Assembly: GCF_030272615.1 (NCBI RefSeq)
Contig: NC_081410.1
Location: 254,249,533-254,313,532, forward strand
Origin: Cryptomeria japonica
Taxonomy: Eukaryota; Streptophyta; Pinopsida; Cupressales; Cupressaceae
Direction: 5' to 3'
Length of the DNA stretch: 64,000 nucleotides
In this document: piece by piece, positions 34,282 to 46,597 of the stretch
Layout of the letters: each line of letters begins with the position of its first letter
Numbering within the stretch: position 1 is the first letter of the stretch
Notes under the pieces: generated by a model
The model's input: the letters and a program-made list of their open reading frames with translations, nothing else
Told to the model about the DNA's origin: nothing
Database searches by the model: none
Program-made: the position numbers and the translations under genes

Positions 34282-35061
34282 TTATAAAGCCTTCAAGAGG
34301 TCCTCCGCCTTAGTCATTAGCTGGTCATAATTGGCCAGAGCTGCTTTAAGTTCATCCAAGTCCTTATTTGGCTTATTCTCCTTCTTTTTTCCACTGGTTC
34401 TTGTTCTGGGTCCTTGAAAATCTCCTGTTCCTTCAGTGTCAGGGTCAATTTCCAGGGTATCCTTCTCCTCCTCCAAATTGCTGATGAGGGTTTTGGTTTT
34501 GCTAGCAGAGGCCTTCTTAATGTTTAAGCTTTTCTCTGTGATAATTTTAAGCCATTCCTCAATTTTGCTGACTTTATTGACAGTTTCCGCCATTGTTTGA
34601 TCCATAGCATTGGCATTTGCTTTCCTCTCAATTAGGTCTTTCTCAATTTGCTCAAATCTGGGGTTGAAGGAGTCTCTCATATTTTCAGCTCTAGCAATAG
34701 TTTTGGTCAAATCCTCCACATAATTTGCCGTTGACTTCCCTTCGCCAATGCTGATAGTTTCCAGAATTTGAATTCTAGTGATAATTTCCAGAATCTGGAT
34801 TCTGCTGATAGTTTCCAGAATCTGGATTCTACTGATAGTTTCCATAATCTGAATTTTGGTGATAATTTCCAGAATCTGGATTCTACTGATAGTTTCCAGA
34901 ATCTGAATTTTGGTGATAATTTCTAGAATCTGGATTCTGCTGATAGTTTCCAGAATCTGGATTCTGCTAATAGTTTCCAGAAACTGGGTTCTGCTGATAG
35001 TTTCCAGAATCTGGAAACTAGTACTGACAATATTAGAAAAGATTGAAGCACTCCTATTAAT
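34282..35061 (-). pseudogene. In-frame extension after ORF2: nine-residue repeats and coiled-coil tail
   Basis: Directly after the TAG at 35062-35064 the same frame stays open for about 260 codons. First come about 20 residues, then about ten copies of the nine-residue unit ETISRIQIL or the variant EIITKIQIL. A charged segment predicted by eye to coil follows (RFEQIEKDLIERKANANAMD; VNKVSKIEEWLKIITEK), then a Lys-rich part and a final LDELKAALANYDQLMTKAED. I know no named domain. It may be the natural C-terminus of ORF2 cut off by the TAG, or a third product. Its position inside the 15-bp duplication shows it belongs to the L1. Confidence 0.65.
34745..35020 (-). repeat. 27-bp minisatellite in the L1 3' region
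   Basis: About ten units of GATAGTTTCCAGAATCTG plus nine more bases run head to tail. Variants alternate GATAGTTTCC and GATAATTTCC. The unit length is a multiple of three and keeps the frame open, coding ETISRIQIL on the minus strand. Confidence 0.9.
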
Positions 35062-38000
35062 CTATTTCATTATTATTTTGTCTATTAATGATCTTTGGGG
35101 TGCTCTAAAAATGATTAATCTGACATCCTCTTGGAGGCCCTGTTCTCCCTTCCAAGTAATCATTTCATCTTGATTGACAACCACATTGGCTACCCAATCA
35201 GCAGAACCATTAGCTTCATGGTAAATATGAGATATGAAACTTTTCTCAAAAGTGTTAATGAGATCTCTAGCAGCCTTTATATTATTATTGATAGACCATG
35301 AGGGCTTAGAGGTCCCCTTGAGGCATTTAATGATGTTGTTAGAGTCCCCTTCAATCCATAGGTAGGGGCAATTCCATCTTTTTACGAGGAGAATGCCTTG
35401 GAGAGCTGCCATTGCTTCTGCCTTGTGGTTTGTTTGGCTTCCTATTGGAACAACAATCATTTCCTTACATATAATTTTATCATCTCTAAGAATAGCTCCA
35501 CATCCTACAGGGCCCGGATTACCTTTTGCAGCACCGTCAAAATTGACTTTGAACCAACCATGAGGGGGAGTTTGCCATCTTGCTTCTAATCTTTTGTTTT
35601 GCTTGGGATCAAAACTGTCAGCATTCTTAAAACTTCGGGAACTTAAAATGTGAGATTCCAAAGGGTTGGCCGAAAAGCAGGGGGCCCCAATGATCCCAAT
35701 GTTCTCCACAATAGCCCATTTTATTTTCTGGAAAACAATATCATGAGTAAGAGAACTATCCCTGAAAATACGATTGTTTCTTTCTTTCCATAACCCCCAC
35801 AGAATGTGAGGGAGAGATAGCTGCCACAGGGTTCTCAAAAAGGAGTTAGACCAATGATAATTCCAGGAGTAGAACAAATCACTGATAGTGTTAGGAAACA
35901 CCCAATCGATGCAAAAACTCTTAAGAAATCTTTCCCAGATAGAAGAAAAATAGGAACAATGGATGGCCATATGGTCCACAAACTCTTCCTCCTCAAGACA
36001 CAGAGCACATCTATTAGGGAAAGCAAAACCTCTGCCCTTGAGATTATCTAAGGTCAATATTTTATTTTGAAGAATAGTCCAATAGAAAAAAATGATTTTA
36101 GGGATCAGTCCCTTTATCCAAGCTTTAGACCATAAAGGATTTTCAGAAGGGCTAGGGGAGAGAACACCATACATAGAAGAGACAGAAATATTACCTTTAG
36201 GTTCATATTTCCAAATGAGGGAGTCTTCCTCTTCATTCAACCAGACCGATGAAAGATGGTTTTTAAGCTTAATAAGGTTTGGGTGGATACTCTCAATGTT
36301 CTGCCATTTATTACCTATCCAATACCCTTCAACTAAAGGACCAAAAGTTCTAATACAGGAGGAGGCATAAGGGGACCATTCTAGGATATCAGTCAAAGAT
36401 TTATCAAAAAGCCAGGGATCTTCCTAGAATTTAATTTTCCTACCATTGCCAATTTTCCATATAACCCCTTTAGCAATGTTGTCTCTACACTTAGAGGCAT
36501 GATTCCAAATATGGGACCCATTCATACTAATATCAAAATTGATAAAAGAGGAAAGAGAAGAGGACATAAGAGAATACTTACTTCTCCAGATTTTACACCA
36601 TTCACTATCTGAGTGGAACATTCTCCAAACCTGTTTAGACAAAAGAGCTTCATTTAGGGTCCAGATTCTTCTCAGGCCCAGACCACCTTTACTTTTTGGT
36701 CTGCATACCTGATCCCAAGCCATAAGAGACATTCTTTTCTTTTCCTCAACCCCTGACCAGAGAAAATTTCTTTGAATTTTCTCAATAGCATCAGCATACT
36801 TTATTGGAATTTTGAAAAGGCTAAGGGCATAGATAGGTATGCTTTGAAGAGAAGCCTTTAGAAGTTGAAGCTTTCTAGCCTGACTTAAAAGGGCTCCTTT
36901 CCATCCAGCTAGCTTTTTATGAAATTTGTCCACCAGAGAGCTCCAAAAATAATCAAGAGGTGCAATGCCCATTGGGAGGCCAAGATAAGTGGCAGGAAGA
37001 TCAGCAATCCAACATTCCAGAATTATGTTGATTCTATGTTGTCTTCTCTCTGGAGTATTGATGAAAAAAACTTTTCTTTTGACCCAATTACTGAGCTGAC
37101 CAGATGCAGAGGCAAACTTACAAAGAGTGTCCTTCAGGGTTCTAGCTTCTGAGATACTTGATTCCCCCATGACAATGGTATCGTCCACAAACTGTTGGTG
37201 AGAACAGGTATGATCAGCTGAAGAAGGTTGAAGTCCCTTAAAATATCCTTGCATCACCATGCTTTCCATATACCTACCAAAACATTCAGCCATAATAATG
37301 AAGAGGATAGGGGAAATGGGATCCCCTTGCCTCAGTCCTCTTGACGCTTAGAAGAAGGGAGATGGTGATCCATTGACAAGAACAACAAAAGAGGCTGAGG
37401 TAATAAGCTGACTAAAGAGGTCAACACATTTGAAGGAGAAGCCATAAGCCACAAGAACCTTCACAAGAAAAGACCAATCAACTCGGTCATAGGCCTTAGA
37501 GAGATCAAGCTTAAGGATGAGACCCTATTTCTTACCCCTTACGAGAGAATGAATATTCTCATGGACAGTAATAATGGAGTCAAGAATTTGTCTTCCTGGG
37601 ACAAAACCATTTTGCTAATGATTAATCAAAGAGGGAGGGACAGTCAGGATTCTGGTAGTAAGAACCTTGGAGATAATCTTGTAAAAAGAGTTACATAAAC
37701 TGATTGGTCTAAACTTGTCCATGGAGTCAACACCTTGGATTTTGGGAATAAGTGCAATGTAAGTGCCATTAATTTCTTTCAAAAGTCTTCTAGCCCCAAA
37801 AAATTCCTTGACCCCGTTGGAAACATCTTGCCCTACAATGTCCCAGAAATCTTGGAAGAAGAACATGGGGAAGCCATCTGGACCGAGAGCTTTATTACCA
37901 TCAAAAGAAAAAATAGCATTTTTTATTTCCAAGATCAAAGGTATGGAAGAAAGGGAGGCATTCATCTGCTCATCAATGAGGCAAGGAATGTTTTGAAGAA

Positions 38001-39258
38001 AGGAAGATTGAGCATCAGCATCCAACCTGTGATCCCTCCTCAGAAGATCCAAGAAGTACCTTTTGGCCTCATTCCTTATCTCTTCCTCCTTAAACAGCTC
38101 CCCATTGTCCACTGTCAGTTTAGTAATTCTGTTTGCTGCTTTATGTTTGATAGTCGACATATGAAAGAATCTTGTATTCCTATCTCCTTCCTTTAGCCAA
38201 GTGCATGTTGATCTCTGTTTCCAAAAAGTTTCCTCTTTAGCAATGATTTCATGGTATTTTTTAAGGGTCTCATTTTCTTCAGCAATAGACACAGTAGAGA
38301 AACCATCCTTCTGAATTTGGACCTGTATTTTCTTGAGGTCGTCTTGGACTTTACCTTTGGCCTCAAAAATGTTCCCGAAGCTGGATTTATTCCAGAGTCT
38401 TATATTGTCCTTAACACTTTTGAGTTTCTTCACAACTCTGTACATAGTAGTGCCCTCAACTTGGATATTCCACCAATTCTGAATATTACAAGTAATGTCA
38501 GGGTGATGAATCCACATTTTTTCAAATCTAAAAGGAAAATATCTTCTTCTGTTAATAGGATCAACAAAGAGAGTGATGGGAAAATAATCAGACCCAACCT
38601 AGATGTGAGTAGACAAGGAGCAGAAACAATGTCTGAACTAGTCATCAGAAATAAGAGCCCTGTCAAGGCGAACTTGGATAAGATCATTGCCAGTTCTCCT
38701 ATTAGTCCATGTGCAATTGCATCCCTGTATCTCCACATCATTGAGAGCCTGATTATTTATGAAATCCATAAGGGCCAACCTACTTTCAAACTGAGAGGGG
38801 CTTCCACCAAATTTTTCCTCCTCTCTCAAAGGAGTATTAAAGTCTCCCATGACCAGCCAACTAAGATTCTTGAAGCTGTCCCTAGTTTCTATAAGTTTTT
38901 TCTAGAAGGAGTTTCTAGCTTTCAAGGTGTTGGGCGCATATATGTTGGTGAGGACCCATGGTGTTCCATCTTTTAAATTCTCAAATCTAATGCAAGAGAA
39001 ATTTTTTTCTTGAATAAGAACATGTCCTTTGACACTATTGAGATTCCACATAGTAGCTATTCCTCCCGAAGCACCTTCCGAGCTACCACCACTGATACTC
39101 CCATTTCTAAAAAACTTTAGAGTTTCAACTTTTTCTCTACTCATTTTGGTCTCTTGAATCAGAAAAACATCAGGTTTACTATCCCTTATCATATTCCTAA
39201 TAATATCATGTTTATGAGGATTATTAAGTCCCCTAATATTCCAAGAGATAATCTTCAT
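35062..39258 (-). pseudogene. L1 ORF2: endonuclease, reverse transcriptase, zf-RVT, RNase H
   Basis: One frame runs the whole length. The endonuclease has ISWNIRGLNN, LIQETK, MGDFNTP and GSDYFPI, where the last catalytic His is replaced by Tyr. RT has NKALGPDGFP, YIALIPKIQG, FRPISLCNSFYKIISKVL, LDLSKAYDRVDW, SRGLRQGDPISP and QQFVDDTIVMG. The zf-RVT part has CALCLEEEEFVDHMAIHC. RNase H has VNFDGAAKGNPGPVGCGAIL, AEAMAALQGI, WIEGDSNNIIKCL and HEANGSADWVAN, with its acidic residues present. In-frame stops lie at 38902, 38638, 38599, 37615, 37525, 37348, 36424 and 35062 (lowest base of each). No frameshift was seen. Plant L1s with this added RNase H are known. Confidence 0.93.
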
Positions 39259-39260
39259 AG

Positions 39261-41029
39261 TTACTTACCGAATCCTAACTCCTTAAGAGTTTTCTGAGTC
39301 CCATCTGCAATGTTCTTACTGGCCTCCTTGTCTCTGAATTTGTGGTTAGAAGGTTGACCTGGGGAAGAGGAAATGTACCCAACATCAACTTGAGCAATTC
39401 TGCTAGATTTCCTCATTTGTGAAGCCGAGGGAGTGGATCCTTTCTTGTTCCTGTATTTTGGTATTTTCTAGTCAGTATCTTTCTCAAGAATTGCTTCCGA
39501 ATTACTGAGGAGTTTGGATATTTCATCTTCATTGCCCCATTTAGGGGTCATGGAATCATGTGATGCACTATTCACTATTTTTAAATTTTGATCTGAATCT
39601 GAAAGGTTCATACCCAATATAGCACATTTTTGAGCTTCTTGCATTTCGGTATTGTTCATAAGTAGGGAAGAGTCAATCTTTTCTTCTTGGGAGCCAGTGA
39701 TCTCCCCTTCCTCAGGTTGTTCCTCTTTATTTTGCATTTCTTTACTAGCAAAAGTGTCAGCAGTTACCACTTCGGCTGTATCTTTTGAGGATACAATATG
39801 TTCTTTCAATTCCTCTATTCGGATCTGCTCTGTCACGGGGTTTTTAACGTTTGTTTAACCATTCCTCAATACTTCCTATATAGGAAGGACAGAAGTTGAG
39901 GAGACCACTTCCTTATTTTCCCCCAAGGGTTCAAAACAATTGTTGTCAACAAAGTCCGCTTCCTTATTTTCTGATTTTTTAACTTGCCAAACCTTTTTTT
40001 CTGGAACCCTTTTACTTTCACCCAAGGGTTTAGTCTGCTTGAGCTCTACTTTAGGCTTGATAGGACAAGATTTTTCCCAGTGGCCTACTTTCTTGCAATG
40101 AAAGCAGGCAAAGGGGATAGATTCATATTCTATTTGTTGTTTCCATGTCCCCAACTTTGAAACTATATCTATCTGTTCCAGCATATCTGCATCATGAGCT
40201 ATCCCTACACAAAACCTAGCATGAGTGAGTCTCCTTTTAGATGCTGTGACTGGGTCTATCGAGAGGAGTTCACCAAAGGAACTTGCTATTCCTGAGAAGA
40301 TACTTTCTGCCCAATATTCAAGAGGCAGGCCTAGTAACTTTACCCAAACTGGAACTTGAGCCAAAAGAGAGTCATTCATATTCATATTTGGATGCCATTT
40401 CTGAAGGACCAAGGCTGTCCTTCCTACCATCCAAGGACTACCACATAGTATCCTTAATTTATCTTTTCACACGAGAAAGTAAAAGAAAGGAGGCCTTTAG
40501 GCAATGCCAAGATTTCAATGTTACCCTTCAGAGCCCATTTCCGTTTGATGTAAACCCTAACAACTTCAATGTTTGGACAGGAACCCATAAATTTGCCTAC
40601 TAGGGAGTTCGACATGTTGTTTATATTATGATCCAGAACCAGATCAGGGATAGAGATAGCGAACTTTCCACCAGTTGGATCAGAAATATTTTTGACAGGA
40701 GGTAAAGAGGATTTAACATATGGTTTTGTTCCAAAAAGGGATGACCATTTTCTAGATTCTTTTCCATTCTCCAAGGGCTCTTCACATGGGCTGAAACCCC
40801 CACTAGACCCCTCCCCTGAAAACCCAGAACTAGCTTTCTTCTCTTGCAGAGTACCACCAGTCTGTAGAATGTCAACAGACTTCGAAATATCCAGAGGCTT
40901 GTCCATCTCTCCCATAGGACCAGCAACTTCGTTCTGGCCACTCCCACCATTGGAACCAGAGTTCCCGCCTTTCAGATAATTTGAATTTTGAATTCTCCCA
41001 TTGCCGCTTCCTGTTCCTCCCAGCTCCAT
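39261..41029 (-). pseudogene. L1 ORF1: DUF4283-like RNA-binding protein with zinc knuckle
   Basis: The ATG at 41029 opens a Gly/Ser-rich N-terminus. A DUF4283-type region follows (VGKFMGSCPNIEVVRVYIK; then, after a frameshift near 40458, RTALVLQKWHPNMN and VPVWVKLLGLPLEYW) and a CCHC knuckle (CFHCKKVGHWEKSC, near 40110-40070). The C-terminal part is a Lys/Glu-rich linker. In-frame stops are at 39876, near 39850 and at 39468. The frame closes with TAA at 39261-39263, two bases before the ORF2 ATG. ORF1 proteins bind the LINE RNA. Confidence 0.9.
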
Positions 41030-41087
41030 TCCACCGTTATTCTATAAGTCTTATGAGATATCTATTTAATGTTCAAGTTCTTTCTTG

Positions 41088-41217
41088 ATAAGAGAATTTA
41101 CAATTCTAAATTTAACTCTAACAAACAAATACTAATATTTTACTAATATTTCAACTATGCATATGTTGATATATTTTTTAAATAATAAAATAAAATAATA
41201 GTGTACATTTTTTTTAA
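41088..41217 (+). repeat. Direct repeat flanking the L1 insertion, right copy
   Basis: Near-identical to 33763-33900, with about one difference in every fifteen bases. See the left copy for interpretation. Confidence 0.8.
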
Positions 41218-41344
41218 TCTTTCTAAATTGATTTTTCTTCATAAAATTATGAATAAGTGAAAGTAATAATGAATGTGTGCATTAAAAAAACAAAAGCAAT
41301 AAAGTAAGTAATATAATAAATAAATTATCCTCATACCTTTGACG

Positions 41345-42265
41345 ATGAGAAGCTTGACAGGTTGTTTAAATTTCATTCTTTAGAGTTTTCTATTGCTATT
41401 CGTAAGGTGGTGGGCAGGCGGTGGTTAGTGGAAAATGCTAATTCTTTCCTTGCTAAAGTTGCTTCTTGTTCTATTACTGTGTATGGATATGCTCATGGAT
41501 GCTTCTTTGGTTCGAGCATTATTGGATGCATACTTCCATCCCTCTTTTTATTCTTCTTCTAATTTGGACAATGCTTTGTCTTCTTATCATTTTGATCTTG
41601 GTGATTTTCCTTATGGTGGTTTTTTATCTCAGTCTGAATTACTATCTAATGGCTAGCATTGTGAATTACTTTCACTCTTGAGAGGTGGTTTGATTTTTGA
41701 CATATATGATGACACGATGTTTGCTCTTGTAGCCTTTTTAGATCATGTTTCTCCAGATACTTTGGTTGCGGCTGTAAATGTTTTTTTAGGTATACATTTC
41801 CTCCCTGATTCTATGAAGATAGATATGTCACTTCCGAGTATGGTGGAGCCTCTACAGGTGGTTGCCCCGAATATTCAGGTTGTGGTTGCTTCCCAGTTTG
41901 AGGTGATGCTACCCCCTCCAAATGAGGGTCCTAGTACTTGGTTTCTACACTCTTGATGCTTGTTTGATTTGCCTCTTCTTAGGCGATTTTGTATTTGGTC
42001 CACAGATTTTTGGGGGCCTAGGTATCATTTTTGTATCGGTGTTGGCTTATATGGCTTTTTTGGGTTGGGATTGGGCTGGTTTGGAGATTTCACTTCTCTA
42101 CTTCATTGTAATCGGTCATATTATCTTCCCAATGGGATTTTTATGAGCAAGACCAGAGGTTTTCTTTGCCTGGTTCTTTCCTACCCGTGCTCTTTGAACC
42201 AGGGTTGTATAAATTTATAATTAATAAAATTAGTGGTTCTCCACTTTTATTGAAAAAAAAATAGT
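41345..42265 (+). mobile_element. 5'-truncated LINE 3' end, plus strand
   Basis: A coding-like stretch with few stops (LDNALSSYHFDLGDFPYGGF, then FDIYDDTMFALVAFLDHV) is followed by an untranslated part ending AATAAAATTAGTGGTTCTCC and a run of A at about 42252-42262. That tail form is usual for plant L1 elements. I do not recognise a domain in the coding part. The flanks are AT-rich and a target duplication cannot be defined. Confidence 0.45.
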
Positions 42266-44570
42266 AAATAAATAATTAATAAAAACAAAATCAATAATAT
42301 AATATTATTTTAATAACCTAAAAATTTTCCAAAAAAAACTCATGTAGATAGTGGATCCAAAAATCCGATATTAAGATGCAAATTATTCGAGCCAATTAGA
42401 TTGAAGAAAAACAATTTCAGTAATTTGAAAACTTAAAAATCATGCATCTTAACTATTGAAAAATTGAAAGAAAAAATTCATATATATAATTGGTGGAAAA
42501 GAAATTGAATAATAACGCGTTAATGAAAATTTGGTCCAACCTATTGCAATAGTACTAGCCTAACTACAAGTAATAATAAGAGAGCATTGTATTATTTTTA
42601 AAAAGGGAAATAGTGTATTATATTTTTAGGGCATCCAAAGGAGAAGGTGCAGAAAGTATTTATTCTGAAAATGGTCTTGGTTGTTTATAAAATATAATGT
42701 AAAATATCATTTAACTGTATCCAAATTTGGTTTATCTTAATCATATGAATCAATGTATCAAGTATGTGTTTGATTTGTCATTACACACCAACACTTTTGT
42801 GTGATTTGTTTAATGGGCCTTCAAGTAGGAGTTAAAATCTCTTGAACAAATTGCAGTGGTTTTGGGTACCAAATTGGATTAAGAAGAAGGGTTTTGTGAT
42901 TAAAATATTTGCATGTTTATGTTAGGCATAAACAATAGATAATGTTGAACAGTTAGATTTTATAGTCATTAGACAAAGAAAATATCAATATGACTTCATT
43001 GCCTAGGATAATGCACTGATCAAATTTTATTCTAGAATATATCAAATTATTACATATTTTATTTTTAGTTGTAAAGATAGGAGTAAGAGATAGTTTTGTA
43101 TACAAGAATCTATTTTAGATAGTTATGCCAGTTTAAGGTGGATTGAGAAAGATTTAATTAAAAATTCTATAAAGAGTTGTAATTTGTTTAAATTACCAAA
43201 AGGGTACACCTGCATAGGCCATAGAAAAGCCTAAAGAGCAAAAGATCATCAAGTTTCACACTTCGGTCTTGTTTGTTGGCCAAGTTAGTTGTTGAGCCTA
43301 AATATATAACCTATCATATTCTTAGGGTTTGGCAACCTGTAGATTTGGGAACCAACAACACCATCAAACAGATCATCTAGCATCATGTGGAGCTTGACAG
43401 GACATTTCTTGAACATCAAAAATAATTCTCAAATTGTTCCTCCATATTTTCATATCAAGATCATATTGGCACAACACAACTAACACTAATTTTTTTATTT
43501 TGGAGGCTCAATCAAATATAAAACACTATTATCACTACTTGCAAACAACACTAGCTTTTGAAAACTAGATTGAGACACAACATAGACATTATAAACATGC
43601 TCTACAATCTATAACACCTAAAAAATCAATGTGAAAAAATGTAGAGCATTTTTTGGACCTCTTCTAATAGATGACCAAACTATCAACCAACTGCAATCAC
43701 CAATGTATTAGGTACAACACCAAGGACCTTAAAAAATAGAAGTACAATATACACAAAGCGTAAATATTATATACAAGTCCACAAGACCATATCATCAAAT
43801 GTGGATGAATGCAGAGCATTCTTTCAAAAACACATAAATACATACTTTTGCAGCAAATTTCTTTTTCAAACTTCCAAAGGACCACAATGACCTGGAAACA
43901 TCACATTTTTTTAGTACAACATCTTTATTCTTTTGCCATGCATACAATATTCATCTTAATATTTCAATTTATTTGACACTCAACATGTTATCATTGTCAT
44001 TTACAACATTGTCAGCATCATCAACTATATCCACATAGCATACTTAGTGTAGACATAGGACACTAAGAAGGTGGGCAACCACAAACCAAGTACAACCAAT
44101 AACCACATGGTATTTACCTTAGTCTTTGTATATCAGTCATGCAAGACACAATTACAACAACTAAAAATAATAATTACTCTCTATAATGGATGAAAATTTG
44201 AAATTAGGTTTTCAATTAAGATAATAAAACCACTAACAAGGAGTGAAGCTAATAGATCTATCCAAAACCCAAACATGAAATGGGCTGAAATTGCGATTAC
44301 ATTCACTAGTTGTTAATAGTTATCCTCTTTCTTAGTTGAATTTGGAAGGTAATTGTGAAATTAGAGTAAAATTATGAATAATTGAAGCAAATTGTTGAAA
44401 ACGTATTGTTACAAATATCCCACAGAGCCACAAACTAATATTTGGGCAAAAAAAGATATTTAGAACCTGTTCCCAGAAGTTTGGCCTAATTTTTGAGATC
44501 AGGTAGTACAAATTCGCTCTGGTCCTCTGAATTTTTCTCCGTCTAAAGTTGAACCTATTCATCACTATCA
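42266..44570. other. No recognisable gene
   Basis: AT-rich sequence without long frames or element motifs that I can support. It may hold very old element remains. Confidence 0.6.
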
Positions 44571-44574
44571 ACTC

Positions 44575-46380
44575 TTGAACCTTTTTCCTGCACATAAAAA
44601 GAGAGAGATGTTTTGGATAGGGGTTTGCCTTAGCCCAAACCTTGGTTTAGGAATTAACCTTGAAATTGAAATAGGAATTGAAATTGAAATTATTGCTAAA
44701 TGCTTTCCTTTTGAGGAAAAGGCTAGATTTGAAGCAAAAATGCTTATAATTGAAATACACCTTGATGAAGTTTTGTTTGATCCTCATGCAAGGGTTTTAG
44801 GGTTTCATATAAAATTTCTTCAAAGAAGGTTGATCATGGATGCCATCTTGAATGCATAAAATCCACTTCACTTCTGCTCCAATGCTTGTTGAATGACTAA
44901 TTTCTTTCTCACTTGAATTAAATTAGGATCTTGATTTCACCTAGGAGATTTCTTAGGATTGAGAGGGGTAGACCTCATTTTTATACTTGATTGTCAAAAA
45001 AATAATTTAATTTACGGAGTAGGTCGAAACAAGGTTAGATTTTCCCTAATTAAGAAGACTAGGGTGTTGGGCCCCTTGGTCTTGTCAATCAGGACTCAAG
45101 CTTGGACAAAAGGAAGAGAAGGAAAAGAAAATGTAGGATTGTGGATGGTGTGAGCAGAATTGGAATAGGCATCAGGCATTGAAATATGAAGCACCAAGGT
45201 GAGGTATAGGCGAGGACAAAATTGTATGCAGATACAATTTACGATGCTACATTTAGCCCCCACTTTAGTAGGATTGTGAGACTAAGCATATCCATGGTAA
45301 AGTACATAGTCGCATTGAAAAACTTTCACCAAGATATCAAAGAGACAAGACACACCAAGCCCCTAGGGACTTTAGGATCTTATTGCTCTAATATTGAGAT
45401 AAAAAGGACAACAAATGAAAGGGAAAAAGAGAGCATGACTCTACTACTAGCCTAGTAATATTTTCTCATTATGAGTCATAAAAAATAAAAATGCTGAATT
45501 CCAAAGCAAAAGGCTCAGTTTACAAATTAGCTTGAATATTGAAAACATGTCATGGTGTGTGCATAAAGTGTAACATTGAGCAGAGTGTATGCCCCCATGT
45601 TAAAGTAATTGCATAAGCCTTATCAAGAGTAATTTCTTTAAGTTAACATGCATCCAAAATAAGAAACGGTTACCACAATGAGATGTACCAAAGGAAGGAC
45701 AAATCAAAGGATAATGGTAACAAAACATATACGAAAGAGCACATATGGGATCAACTAACTCTAGGGCCAGTATCCTCTTATGATAAGTAATGTATATCAA
45801 GAATATTTGTATTGAATTGACCTCACCCCCCAAAGTTAGTGGAACTACAAACACAATGGAAGAAGAGCACAAGAGATAACAAATAGGTCTCGTTTTTAGT
45901 CAACATGGAAGAGACCAAAAAGACATCTCAACACTTTGCATCGTATCCAAGTAGACAACACAAGACACATAGATACACCATATAAAAGAATTGAGATAAA
46001 AATAGAGGAATGTCACAATGGATTCAGTCTCTTTATTACCTTTCACCAACGAAGTAACAAGGGTAATCGAAAGAGAACCTAACATAACACAAAAAACATA
46101 TCATGCAACATATCATAGAGGAAGCACATTATGAACAAGCAAACACACAAAAGAGAGTCTATGATACGAATGAAGATAATCAAGCAAATAATATACCTCC
46201 TAATCTTGCTTAACATCATCAGGAATGGTGGAGAAGATGCAAGAGGATCCACTTAAAGCACAATAGATGGAGCTACTGTAAGTTCCAAACAAGGACCATT
46301 CTCTAATGATGATTCACTTTGTCTATCACCGGGAGCTAGGGTTAATGCTTTTGAAAAATGTGAAGATAACTCATGATTAA
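44575..46380. other. Unassigned sequence with short frames
   Basis: A plus frame at 44596-44859 is open but partly built from a GAAATT micro-repeat (44659-44694), and I do not recognise it. The rest shows no gene. GCCCCCACTTT and GCCCCCATG words near 45255 and 45592 resemble polypurine tracts on the opposite strand, but no LTR could be paired with them. Confidence 0.4.
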
Positions 46381-46381
46381 T

Positions 46382-46597
46382 CTAAAAAATCTCATACATC
46401 TCATCAAAATCCTTAGAATCCATATATCTCGCATGAAAAACATTACCATCATCCATATCATCATATAGATTAATAAAAATAGGATTGTTAATATGAAAAT
46501 AATTTGAACCATCTATTTTCTTAAGCATTTTTAATTTAGGTGATTTGAGTTGAACTTCCTCCCTAGGGTTAGGAGAAAGTTGGAAAAATGGGACCAA
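46382..46597 (-). pseudogene. Short coding remnant, probably retroelement
   Basis: The minus frame includes INLYDDMDDGNVFHARYMDS and ends soon after. The acidic pattern resembles linker regions of Gypsy polyproteins, but no catalytic motif is present. The assignment is weak. Confidence 0.25.

Larger units (their letters stand above)
34094..41059 (-). mobile_element. Near full-length L1-type LINE with RNase H
   Basis: The 15-bp direct repeat ATCTATTTAATGTTC lies exactly at 34079-34093 and 41060-41074, as expected of target-primed insertion. On the minus strand: a 30-base 5' leader, ORF1 (41029-39261), a 2-base gap, ORF2 (39258-35062), an in-frame extension to 34282 and a 3' untranslated region. 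There is no poly(A) run at the 3' end. One frameshift (ORF1) and eleven in-frame stops make it inactive. Confidence 0.95.

Noticed and set aside
37735-38976. Plus-strand frames of 150 and 241 codons
   Set aside because: They lie opposite the L1 ORF2, which has clear endonuclease and RT motifs on the minus strand; these are antisense shadows.
42266-44570. LTR element remains
   Set aside because: No paired repeats, PBS or coding motif could be found by eye.
44596-44859. Small host gene on the plus strand
   Set aside because: Part of the frame is a GAAATT micro-repeat and there is no recognisable domain, promoter or exon structure.
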